Shown here: positions 8,129 to 15,702 of the stretch, one piece after another | Numbering within the stretch: the first letter of the stretch is position 1 | Layout: each line of letters starts with the position of its first letter | Assembly (NCBI GenBank): GCA_012729555.1 | Contig: JAAYCX010000030.1 | Location: 1 to 36,706 of the forward strand | Direction: 5' to 3' | Source of the DNA: Acidobacteriota bacterium | GTDB lineage: Bacteria > Acidobacteriota > UBA6911 | Length of the DNA stretch: 36,706 nucleotides | Translations under genes and position numbers: made by a program | Notes under the pieces: generated by a model | Databases searched by the model: none | Told to the model about the DNA's origin: nothing | Seen by the model: only the letters and a program-made list of their open reading frames with translations

Positions 8129-10950
8129 TCCTCCTGCGCTGCCACATTCTCGGATTCGGGAAGTTTACCGACCGCCGCTTCACCTTTGACGGCGGGCTCA
8201 ATATCGTTGTCGCACCCAACGAGGGGGGCAAATCCACCCTGCAGCGCTTTCTCGTCGGGCTCCTGTACGGGCAGCTGCGGGCCGACCTGAGGGTTCAGCG
8301 CCGGCTCGATCCGTGGGTCGACGCGTACCGGCCCTGGCGGGGGGCCGAATACGGCGGGAGGCTCTGGGTACGGCTCGGGGAGGGCGGGGAGGTGGAGATC
8401 CGCCGCGCCTTCGGGAGGGAGGAGACCCGGATCGAAATCCGCGCCGGGAGCGGGGAGGAGATCACCCGGCGGTACGACCAGCAGCGCAACGGGGAGGTGC
8501 TGTTCGCCCAGACACACCTGGGCATCCCCAAGGGGCTGTTCGAATCGGTGGCCGTCATCCGGGAAAACCAGGTCTCGGGGATCGGCGGCTGCGAGGCCAT
8601 CCGCGACCGGATCGCGAACCTGGCCCAGTCGGGGGACGAAGACCTCTCCATCCGCGGAAGCCTCGCCCGGATCCAGGACGCTCTCGATCTCCTCGGGTCG
8701 GAAAGGGCGCCGACGAAGCCGTATCGGCAGGCGCTGGACCTCGTCGCCGCGCTCGAGGCCGAGAAGCGGGGGGCGCTGGAGCGCCGGACCCAATTCGAGG
8801 GCTGGCTCGAGGAGCGGAACCGGGTTTCGGGGGAGATCCGGGACCTCGAGCGGGAACTCGCCCGGGCTTCGGCCGCGGTCCTTTCCGCCCGGAGGAGAGA
8901 AACGGTCGTCAGGGTCCGCTCGCTCGAGGAGATCGACCGGGACCTCCGGGAGGTCCGGTCGGAGCTGGAGGGGCTCGGGGCGCGGGCCGATTTCCCGGCG
9001 GAGCGGCTGGAGGAGCTCGACCGGCTGACGGGGGCGGGGGAAAGGGGCGCCCGACACCTCGACGAGGCGCGCGCGGCTAAAGCCGCGGCGGAGGCGGCCC
9101 TCGCCCGCGCCGAGTCGGCGCGGGGCGAGCTGCTCCCCTACGCCGCGCTGGCCGCAGGCAACGAGGCGGACCGGATCACGGAATGGTTCGTCTCCTACCT
9201 CGGCCTTTCGCTTCAAAAGGACGGGGCGGAGAAGACCCGATCGCGCCTCGAGGGGGAGGCCCAGGCGATGAGAGAGCGCCTGGCCGGGCGGAGCCCGGCG
9301 GTGGCGGACGGGACCGACTGGCAGCGCCTGGCGCGCGAGGCGGCCGAGGAGGAGCAGACGGCCGCGCGGGAGGGGGCTCTGCTGGCCGGAACGATTTCGG
9401 AGGAGAAGGCGCGGCGCGCTGAAACGGGGCGCCTGGCCCGGCGGAGGGGAATCCTGGCCGCGGCGACGCTGGTGCTGGCGCTTGCGCCGTCGGTCTGGGG
9501 GCTGGTGTACGGGTTCGGGCGGATCCCCCTCCCGTACGCCGCCGGAATCGGGGCCGTGCTGGCCGCCGTCTCGGCCGCGCTTTTCATCCTCGCGCGCAGG
9601 GGGGGCGGCGCCGCGCGCGGGCTCGAGCGGTCGATCCGAGGGCTGGAGGCCGAGCTGGAGTCCCTCAGGGACAAGGGGAGCGACAAGCGGAGGGCGCTGG
9701 ACGCCGCCACGGCGGAGTCCGGTTTCCGGAAACTCGAGGATTTTCTCGCCGTGGTCCGGCAGTGCGAGCTGGACCGGGAGCGGCTCTCCGACCTCGAGGC
9801 GCGGCGGGTCGAGGCGGAAGCCCAGGCGGAGCGCCTGGGGTCGGAGTCGGGGGAGCGCTATCGTCTGTTGAAGGAAAGCCTGGCCAGGGTGGGGCTCCCC
9901 TGCTCCCCCGGAAGCCTGAAATTCCAGGTGGACGCCGCGCGCTCCAACCTCCGCCGGTTCCGCGAACTGGACGCTCACTGCAGCGCCTGCGCCGGGAGGG
10001 TGCGCGACCTGACGGTGGAACAGGAAAGCCTGGAGCGGGAGCACGCTGAAACCTGCGCCCGCGTCGACCTCCTCCTCTCCGAAGCGGGGGTGGCCTCGGC
10101 GGAGGAGTTCCGCCGGGAGTGCGCCGGGTGGAGGAGGCTCGGGGAACTCACCGACCGGCAGGCCTCCCGGACCCGGGAATTCCAGCGGCTGGCGGAAGGC
10201 CTCAGCCTGGAGGAGTGGAAGGAGAAGCTCGCGGCGCTTCCCGAAAGCCCCGGGCCGGAGGAGGCCGCCAGGGCGGCGGGAAACGCGCCGGCCCCCTACC
10301 TGCCCTGCCTCCCCTCGATGGCGGAGGCGGCGGCGCAGGAGGCGGAGACGGCCGCGCGGCTCGCCGCCGCGAGGGAGGAACTCGCCGCCGCCGTGGAGCG
10401 CGTCCGGCACGCCTTTCACGGCATCCGGCCCGCTTCCGACATCGACGAGGACCTGGCCCTCGCGCTCCGGAGGCTGCGCGAGCTGGAGACGAACCGGAGC
10501 GCGCTCGCGATCGCCCACGAGACGATCGAGGCCCTTTCGCGGCAGCAGCAGGAAGTCCTGGCGCCGCAGCTGAACGCGGCCGTGGAGCAGCGTTTCCTGC
10601 GCCTCTCCCGGGGCCGCTACGAAGAGGTCAAGGTGGACCCCGATTTCCAGATCTGGGTGCGGGAGTCGGACACGGGAGAACTGCGCCTGGCGGAGCATCT
10701 GAGCCGCGGGACCCAGGACCAGATATACTTCGCGACGCGGTTCGGGGTGCTGGACATGATCTCGGCGGAAAAGGAGCGCTGCCCGGGGCTCCTGGACGAA
10801 CCGTTCGCCGCCTACGACCGGCCGAGGCTGGGGGAGGCGTTCGAGGTCCTGGCCGAGGAGGCCGAACGGCGCCAGTTGATTGTGTTCACGTGCAGGGAGG
10901 ACCTGCCGGAGCTGGCGCTCGGGCGGGGGGCGAAGGTGATTCGGCTTTGA
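8125..10950 (+). CDS. SMC-like AAA ATPase, YhaN-like, with an internal membrane hairpin
   Basis: A 941-residue RecN/SbcC-type ATPase. The Walker A region (APNEGGKST, about 28-36) is near the N-terminus. The ABC signature (LSRGTQDQ, from about 859) and Walker B (GLLDEPF, about 888-894) are at the C-terminus. Long coiled-coil arms rich in Glu, Arg, Ala and Leu lie between. The arms are interrupted near 442-492 by two hydrophobic helices (LAAATLVLALAPSVWGLVYGF and a second after PLPYAAG), a membrane hairpin of the sort known in YhaN-type proteins. It starts with GTG in a GTGA overlap with the nuclease gene, so translation is coupled. The longer frame upstream is a shadow of the nuclease gene. 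Confidence 0.88.
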   Translation: MILLRCHILGFGKFTDRRFTFDGGLNIVVAPNEGGKSTLQRFLVGLLYGQLRADLRVQRRLDPWVDAYRPWRGAEYGGRLWVRLGEGGEVEIRRAFGREETRIEIRAGSGEEITRRYDQQRNGEVLFAQTHLGIPKGLFESVAVIRENQVSGIGGCEAIRDRIANLAQSGDEDLSIRGSLARIQDALDLLGSERAPTKPYRQALDLVAALEAEKRGALERRTQFEGWLEERNRVSGEIRDLERELARASAAVLSARRRETVVRVRSLEEIDRDLREVRSELEGLGARADFPAERLEELDRLTGAGERGARHLDEARAAKAAAEAALARAESARGELLPYAALAAGNEADRITEWFVSYLGLSLQKDGAEKTRSRLEGEAQAMRERLAGRSPAVADGTDWQRLAREAAEEEQTAAREGALLAGTISEEKARRAETGRLARRRGILAAATLVLALAPSVWGLVYGFGRIPLPYAAGIGAVLAAVSAALFILARRGGGAARGLERSIRGLEAELESLRDKGSDKRRALDAATAESGFRKLEDFLAVVRQCELDRERLSDLEARRVEAEAQAERLGSESGERYRLLKESLARVGLPCSPGSLKFQVDAARSNLRRFRELDAHCSACAGRVRDLTVEQESLEREHAETCARVDLLLSEAGVASAEEFRRECAGWRRLGELTDRQASRTREFQRLAEGLSLEEWKEKLAALPESPGPEEAARAAGNAPAPYLPCLPSMAEAAAQEAETAARLAAAREELAAAVERVRHAFHGIRPASDIDEDLALALRRLRELETNRSALAIAHETIEALSRQQQEVLAPQLNAAVEQRFLRLSRGRYEEVKVDPDFQIWVRESDTGELRLAEHLSRGTQDQIYFATRFGVLDMISAEKERCPGLLDEPFAAYDRPRLGEAFEVLAEEAERRQLIVFTCREDLPELALGRGAKVIRL

Positions 10951-10976
10951 CCCGGATGGCGCCTGAATCATCCGGG
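10951..10976 (+). other. Stem-loop between the ATPase gene and smsC
   Basis: An 8-bp perfect inverted repeat (CCCGGATG with CATCCGGG) surrounds a 10-base loop in the 41-bp gap. No T run follows, so it is not a standard intrinsic terminator. It could stabilise or separate the two transcript halves. Confidence 0.4.
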
Positions 10977-10991
10977 TGAACGGAGGTCGGG

Positions 10992-11726
10992 ATGTTGCGG
11001 CTTGAGAACGTCTCGCTGGAACTCGGCGGGAAGAGAATCCTTCACGATCTGAATTTCGAAACCCGCCCGGGCGAGATCCACAGCATCCTGGGCGCCAACG
11101 GCACGGGAAAATCGACCCTGGCGTCGGTGATCCTGGGGCTCGGCGGCTACCGGGATATCGGGGGGCGGATCCTTTTTCACGGGGAGGACATCACGGCGCT
11201 GGGGGTTTCCGAGCGCGCGCAGCGCGGCATCACCATGGCGTGGCAGGAGCCGGCGCGCTTCGAGGGGTTGAGCGTCGGGGAATACCTCGCCATCGGGCGG
11301 CGCGGCACCCGGGGCGACGCCCCGGACCCCGCCGAGTGCCTGCTGAAGGTGGGGCTCGCCCCCGCCGGCTACCTGGCGCGCGCCGTCGACGGTACCCTGA
11401 GCGGCGGGGAGCGCAAGAGGATCGAGCTGGCCTCGCTCCTGACCATGGCCCCGAAACTGGCCATTCTCGACGAGCCCGATTCCGGGATCGACGCCCTTTC
11501 CATCGACTGCGTCGTGGAGGTGATCCGGACCTTTTCCCGCAACGGGACGACGGTGTTGCTGATCACGCACCATGAAGAGGTCGCCGAGATCGCCGACCGG
11601 GCCTCCTCCCTGTGCGGGGGGACCGTGCTGAAGACGGGGGACCCGGTCGCGGTCGCGCGCTTCTTCCGCAACAACTGCCAGGAATGCCTGCATGTCAACG
11701 CGCCGCAACTGGGAGGATTGGAATGA
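10992..11726 (+). CDS. smsC: SufC-type ATPase of a minimal SUF-like (SMS) system
   Basis: A 244-residue ABC ATPase that energises Fe-S cluster assembly on its SufBD partner. Walker A is GANGTGKS (34-41), the Q-loop Gln is at about 85, the signature LSGGE is at 136-140, Walker B is LAILDEP with D160 and E161, and the switch His is in ITHH. The sequence around WQEPARFEGLSVGEYL is typical of SufC. It overlaps the next gene by ATGA. No sufS, sufE, sufU or second sufB/D is nearby. This matches the two-gene SMS arrangement described in anaerobes and archaea; the symbol reflects that arrangement. A C-terminal CX2C (NNCQEC) is unusual and may deserve attention. Confidence 0.85.
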   Translation: MLRLENVSLELGGKRILHDLNFETRPGEIHSILGANGTGKSTLASVILGLGGYRDIGGRILFHGEDITALGVSERAQRGITMAWQEPARFEGLSVGEYLAIGRRGTRGDAPDPAECLLKVGLAPAGYLARAVDGTLSGGERKRIELASLLTMAPKLAILDEPDSGIDALSIDCVVEVIRTFSRNGTTVLLITHHEEVAEIADRASSLCGGTVLKTGDPVAVARFFRNNCQECLHVNAPQLGGLE

Positions 11727-12676
11727 CGACGGGACTGCCTGAACAACTGGAGGCGCTCGCCGCCGCCTACGAGGCGAGCGGGGGGCATGCGGCATCGCTC
11801 TTCGACGGGAGCTCCGCGAGCCTGTCGGTCAGCGGCAACGCCGTTATCGGCAGCAACGAAATCCCGGGGGTTCACATCGAGGGGACCGCCCTTCCGAACG
11901 GCGTCCGGGCCGTAATCACCGTGGACCCGGGGGCCGTCGTGGCACGCCCCGTGCACCTCTGCTTCGGCGTCGTCCCTGAGGAGGGGGTCCAGGAGATCGT
12001 CTCGGAGTATCGCATCGGCGACGGCGCCCGGGCGGCGTTCGTGGCCCACTGCACCTTTCCGAATGCGCTGCGGGTCAGGCATGTCATGAACGCCCGCATG
12101 CAGATAGGGAAGGGGGCCGAGATGACCTACTCGGAGACGCACTTCCACGGTGACCGGGGCGGGGCGGAGGTGCTCCCGGCGTTGAAGGTGTTCCTGGAGG
12201 AAGGGGGTGTCTTGAAGAACGAGTTCCGGCTGACCCGGGGTACGGTCGGCCGCCTCAAGGCGGAGTACGAGGCGGAACTCGGCCGCGACGCCGTGTGCGA
12301 GTTCTACGCCAAGGCGTACGGGAAGATGGACGACCGCATCGTTGTCAGGGAATCGATTTACCTCAACGGGGAGAACGCGCGCGGGCTGGCCAAGAGCCGC
12401 ATCGTGTCCTCCGGCCGCTGCCAGAGCGAGGTCATCGGGGAGGTGGTCGGCAACGCCCCCTTTTCCCGGGGCCACATCGATTGCGTGGAGATCCTCAAGG
12501 GCGCCCATGCCCGCGCCAGCGCCGTCCCGCGCCTGGTGGTCGTCGACGACCGCGCGAAGCTGACGCACGAGGCCGCCATCGGCAGCGTCGACAAGAAGCA
12601 GGTGGAGACCCTGATGGCCCGGGGCCTGGGCGAGGACGAGGCCGTGGACGTCGTCGTGCGGGGGATGCTGCGCTGA
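11723..12676 (+). CDS. smsB: SufBD-type scaffold protein of a minimal SUF-like (SMS) system
   Basis: A 317-residue short SufB/SufD homologue that should form the scaffold on which a Fe-S cluster is built, in complex with the SufC-type ATPase. The C-terminus has the hallmark KLTHEAAIGSVDKKQ followed by a RGLGEDEA motif, and a conserved-looking Cys in GHIDC upstream. The length is close to the short archaeal forms and well below E. coli SufB (495 residues). The ATG overlaps the smsC stop codon. The long frame upstream of 11723 is a shadow of smsC. Cysteine source and carrier proteins must be encoded elsewhere. Confidence 0.85.
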   Translation: MTTGLPEQLEALAAAYEASGGHAASLFDGSSASLSVSGNAVIGSNEIPGVHIEGTALPNGVRAVITVDPGAVVARPVHLCFGVVPEEGVQEIVSEYRIGDGARAAFVAHCTFPNALRVRHVMNARMQIGKGAEMTYSETHFHGDRGGAEVLPALKVFLEEGGVLKNEFRLTRGTVGRLKAEYEAELGRDAVCEFYAKAYGKMDDRIVVRESIYLNGENARGLAKSRIVSSGRCQSEVIGEVVGNAPFSRGHIDCVEILKGAHARASAVPRLVVVDDRAKLTHEAAIGSVDKKQVETLMARGLGEDEAVDVVVRGMLR

Positions 12677-12678
12677 CC

Positions 12679-14544
12679 ATGAATATCCGCCGGGCGACGA
12701 TCCCGCTTCTCCTGCTGACCGCTCTTCTCGGCCTGTCCGCGGCGTGGACCCCGGGCGGGGTCGCCCCGGGCTACGACAAGCGCGAGGTGCGGATCCCGAT
12801 GCGGGACGGGCGCAGGCTGTTCACGGCCGTCTACGCCCCCCGGGACGCCTCCCGCCCCTACCCCATCCTGCTCCAGCGCACGCCTTACGGCGTGGCCCCC
12901 TACGGGGCCGACGCCTACCCGCAAAGCCTGGGTCCTTCGGACGAACTGGCCCGGGACGGCTTCATCTTCGCCTACCAGGACGTGCGGGGGAGCATGATGT
13001 CCGAAGGGGACTTCGTCCACATGCGCCCGCTCGGGACGGCGAGGCGGGGGAACGGCACCGACGAGTCCACCGACGCCTGGGACACGATCGACTGGCTCGT
13101 CCGCAACATCCCGAACAACAACGGCCGGGTGGGGGTGTGGGGGATTTCCTACCCGGGGTTCTACGCGGCCGCCGCGATGATCGACGCGCACCCCGCCCTC
13201 AGGGCCGTCTCCCCCCAGGCGCCGATAGCGGACTGGTTCGTGGGGGACGACTTCCACCACAACGGGGCCTTCTTCCTGGCCCACTCCTTCGGTTTTCTCG
13301 CGGGCTACGGGTATCCCCGCCGGGCTCCCACCACGGAGCTGCCGAAGCCCTACTCCTGGCCGGTCCCCGACAGCTACGACTTCTTCCTCGAAATGGGGCC
13401 GCTGCGGGAAGCGAACCGGAAGGTCTTCAAGGGCCGGGTCCCCTTCTGGAACGAGCTGATGCGCCACGGGGATTACGATGATTTCTGGAAGGCGCGCGCC
13501 CTCCGCCCGCACCTCGAAAACATCCGGCCGGCCGTCATGACCGTGGGAGGGTGGTTCGACGCGGAGGACCTTTTCGGGACGCTCGCCGTCTACCAGGCCG
13601 TGGAAGCCTCGAGCCCCGCGGCGCACAACATCCTGGTCATGGGGCCCTGGGACCACGGGGGGTGGGCGCAGTCGGACGGGGCTGCGCTCGGGGCGGTTCG
13701 TTTCGGCGCGGAGACCGCCGTCCACTATCGCCGCGAGATCGAGCTTCCCTTTTTCCGGCATTTCCTGAAGGGGTCGGGCGGGCTCGATCTCCCGGAGGCC
13801 TCCCTTTTCCTGACGGGCGCGAACGAGTGGAGGTCGCACTCCCACTGGCCGCCACGTTCGGGCCGGCCGACCAGCTTCTACCTGAGGGAGGGGGGGAGTC
13901 TCGCGCGGGAACCGGACCGGGGAGACGCGGCCGGCGCCTTCGACCAGTACACGAGCGACCCGCGCCGCCCGGTTCCCTACATCGACCGGAAGGCCGCCGG
14001 GATGGCGCGGGACTACATGGTCGGGGACCAGCGTTTCGCCGCCGCGCGCGCGGATGTGCTGACCTACGCCACCGGCCCCCTCGAGGAGGACCTCACGGTC
14101 GCCGGGCCGGTGATCGTGAGCCTCAAGGTCTCCACCACCGGGACCGATTCCGATTTCGTCGTCAAGCTGATCGACGCCTACCCGGAGGAGGGGCCGGCCG
14201 CCCGGGCCGGGGCGCGGGACGGGTCGATGGGGGGGTACCAGCAGCTGCTGCGGGGGGAGCCCTTCCGCGGGAAATACCGGAACAGCTTTTCCCGCCCGGA
14301 GCCCTTCGTGCCGGGAAGGATCACCCCGGTCGAGTTTTCGATGCCCGACGTCTATCATACCTTCCGCCGGGGCCACCGCGTCATGGTCCAGGTGCAGAGC
14401 AGCTGGTTCCCGCTCGTCGACGTCAACCCGCAGCGCTTCGTCGATATCTACGGCGCCGGCGAGAGCGATTTTCAGGAGGCGGTCCAGCGGATCCACCGCT
14501 CCCGGAGCGCGGCCTCCTCGATCACCCTGATCCGGCTTCCTTAG
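12679..14544 (+). CDS. Secreted CocE/NonD family alpha/beta hydrolase
   Basis: A 621-residue protein with a signal peptide (hydrophobic core at about 8-22) and the X-Pro dipeptidyl-peptidase/CocE fold. The nucleophile is S157 in GISYPG, the likely acid is the Asp of GGWFDAEDLF and the likely base is the His of GPWDHGGW. The C-terminal jelly-roll domain follows (DLTVAGPVIVSLKVSTT to the FADIYG-like end). Relatives act as cocaine esterase, glutaryl-7-ACA acylase or X-Pro peptidase, so the family does not fix the substrate. It begins 2 bp after smsB, suggesting cotranscription, although no functional link to Fe-S assembly is evident. Confidence 0.87.
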   Translation: MNIRRATIPLLLLTALLGLSAAWTPGGVAPGYDKREVRIPMRDGRRLFTAVYAPRDASRPYPILLQRTPYGVAPYGADAYPQSLGPSDELARDGFIFAYQDVRGSMMSEGDFVHMRPLGTARRGNGTDESTDAWDTIDWLVRNIPNNNGRVGVWGISYPGFYAAAAMIDAHPALRAVSPQAPIADWFVGDDFHHNGAFFLAHSFGFLAGYGYPRRAPTTELPKPYSWPVPDSYDFFLEMGPLREANRKVFKGRVPFWNELMRHGDYDDFWKARALRPHLENIRPAVMTVGGWFDAEDLFGTLAVYQAVEASSPAAHNILVMGPWDHGGWAQSDGAALGAVRFGAETAVHYRREIELPFFRHFLKGSGGLDLPEASLFLTGANEWRSHSHWPPRSGRPTSFYLREGGSLAREPDRGDAAGAFDQYTSDPRRPVPYIDRKAAGMARDYMVGDQRFAAARADVLTYATGPLEEDLTVAGPVIVSLKVSTTGTDSDFVVKLIDAYPEEGPAARAGARDGSMGGYQQLLRGEPFRGKYRNSFSRPEPFVPGRITPVEFSMPDVYHTFRRGHRVMVQVQSSWFPLVDVNPQRFVDIYGAGESDFQEAVQRIHRSRSAASSITLIRLP

Positions 14545-14564
14545 CCTCAGCCGCGCCCGGCCGC

Positions 14565-15572
14565 TCAGCGCCGCATCGCGCGGATCGTGCGGAGCATCCC
14601 CGACGGGGAGCCAAAGGTGTCGTTGACGGCGCTGGCTTCGAACCCGCTGTGGACCATGCAGTTGCGGCACTTCGGGTTGCCCGACCGCGGACCGTATTTT
14701 TCCCAGTCGGTGCTCTCGAGCAGCTGCGCGAAGGTTCTGCAGTAGCCGTCCTCGAGCAGATAGCAGGGCTTCTGCCAGCCGAACAGGCTGTAGCCGGGCA
14801 TTCCCCAGGGGGTACAGTCGTAGTCTCTCGCCCCGGCCAGGAATTCGAGAAAGAGCGGGCTCTGGTTGAACTTCCAGCTCTTTCGGCGCCGGCGCAGCAC
14901 CCCGGCGAACAGGCGCCGGGTCTCTTCCTTCCCGAGAAAGTGCTGCTGGTCGGCCGCCTTTTCATAGCTGTAGCCGGGCGACAGCGTCATCCCCTCGACG
15001 CCGAGGGCCATCGTCTCGTCGAAGAACGCGCGCACGCTCTCCGGGTCGGCGTCGTTGAAAAGGGTGGTGTTGGTGGTGACGCGGAACCCCCTTCTCACGG
15101 CCTCCCTGATCGCCTCCACGGCGATGCGGTGCACCCCCGCGCGCCCCACCGACCGGTCGTGGAACCCTTCCAGCCCGTCGAGGTGGACGTTGATGGTGAA
15201 GCGTCTGTCGGGGCGGAAGTCGGCCAGTTTTTCCTTCAGGATGAGGGCGTTCGTGCAGAGGTAGACGAATTTCCCGCGGGCGATCAGCCCCTCCACGATC
15301 TCGGCGATCTGCGGATGCAGCAGCGGCTCCCCCCCGGGGATGCTGACCATGGGGGCGCCGCACTCCTCGGCCGCCTCGAAGCACTGCCCCGGGGAGAGCT
15401 GCCGCCGCAGGATGTCGGGCGGATACTGGATCTTTCCGCACCCGGAGCAGGCGAGGTTGCAGCGGAAGAGGGGTTCCAGCATGAGGACCAGCGGATAGCG
15501 CGCGTCGCCGGAGATCTTGCGCCCGACGATGTACTTGGCGACGGCCAGCATTTGAGATATGGGGACTCCCAT
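14565..15572 (-). CDS. hpnH: Adenosyl-hopene synthase, radical SAM
   Basis: A 335-residue radical SAM enzyme with CX3CX2C (C38, C42, C45) in the context LMLEPLFRCNLACSGCGK, diagnostic of HpnH. The family joins the 5'-deoxyadenosyl group to hopene, the first step in making extended (C35) hopanoids for the membrane. The C-terminal part has several Cys (CTPWG, CYLLEDGYC, CRNC) as expected. The start at 15572 gives the typical MxVPxxQ beginning and has a GGGAG ribosome binding site; the longer frame upstream runs into the divergent gene. No other hopanoid gene (shc, hpnG, hpnN) is in the window, so this is an isolated member. Confidence 0.9.
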   Translation of the reverse strand: MGVPISQMLAVAKYIVGRKISGDARYPLVLMLEPLFRCNLACSGCGKIQYPPDILRRQLSPGQCFEAAEECGAPMVSIPGGEPLLHPQIAEIVEGLIARGKFVYLCTNALILKEKLADFRPDRRFTINVHLDGLEGFHDRSVGRAGVHRIAVEAIREAVRRGFRVTTNTTLFNDADPESVRAFFDETMALGVEGMTLSPGYSYEKAADQQHFLGKEETRRLFAGVLRRRRKSWKFNQSPLFLEFLAGARDYDCTPWGMPGYSLFGWQKPCYLLEDGYCRTFAQLLESTDWEKYGPRSGNPKCRNCMVHSGFEASAVNDTFGSPSGMLRTIRAMRR

Positions 15573-15592
15573 GGTCACACTCCCGACGTGTG

Positions 15593-15621
15593 ATCGTAAC
15601 CTATCGGCGGGCGGGCCGCAA
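15593..15621 (-). promoter_or_regulatory. Promoter of hpnH
   Basis: TTGCGG (15621-15616), a 17-bp spacer and TACGAT (15598-15593) are arranged on the minus strand. The predicted start is near 15586, leaving a leader of about 14 nt that still contains the GGGAG site. Confidence 0.45.
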
Positions 15622-15702
15622 TCCCCCCTGCCCGCGCGGCGCGCGCCCCCCGGCAGGCGGCAGTGGACGCCCGGGTCCCTTCCGTGATAGCCTTTCCGGA
15701 TT

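Noticed and set aside
8083-10971. A 962-codon open frame on the minus strand
   Set aside because: Antisense shadow of the YhaN-like gene, whose Walker motifs are clear on the plus strand.
12358-14670. A 770-codon open frame on the minus strand
   Set aside because: Shadow of the CocE-type hydrolase gene, with no recognisable motif.
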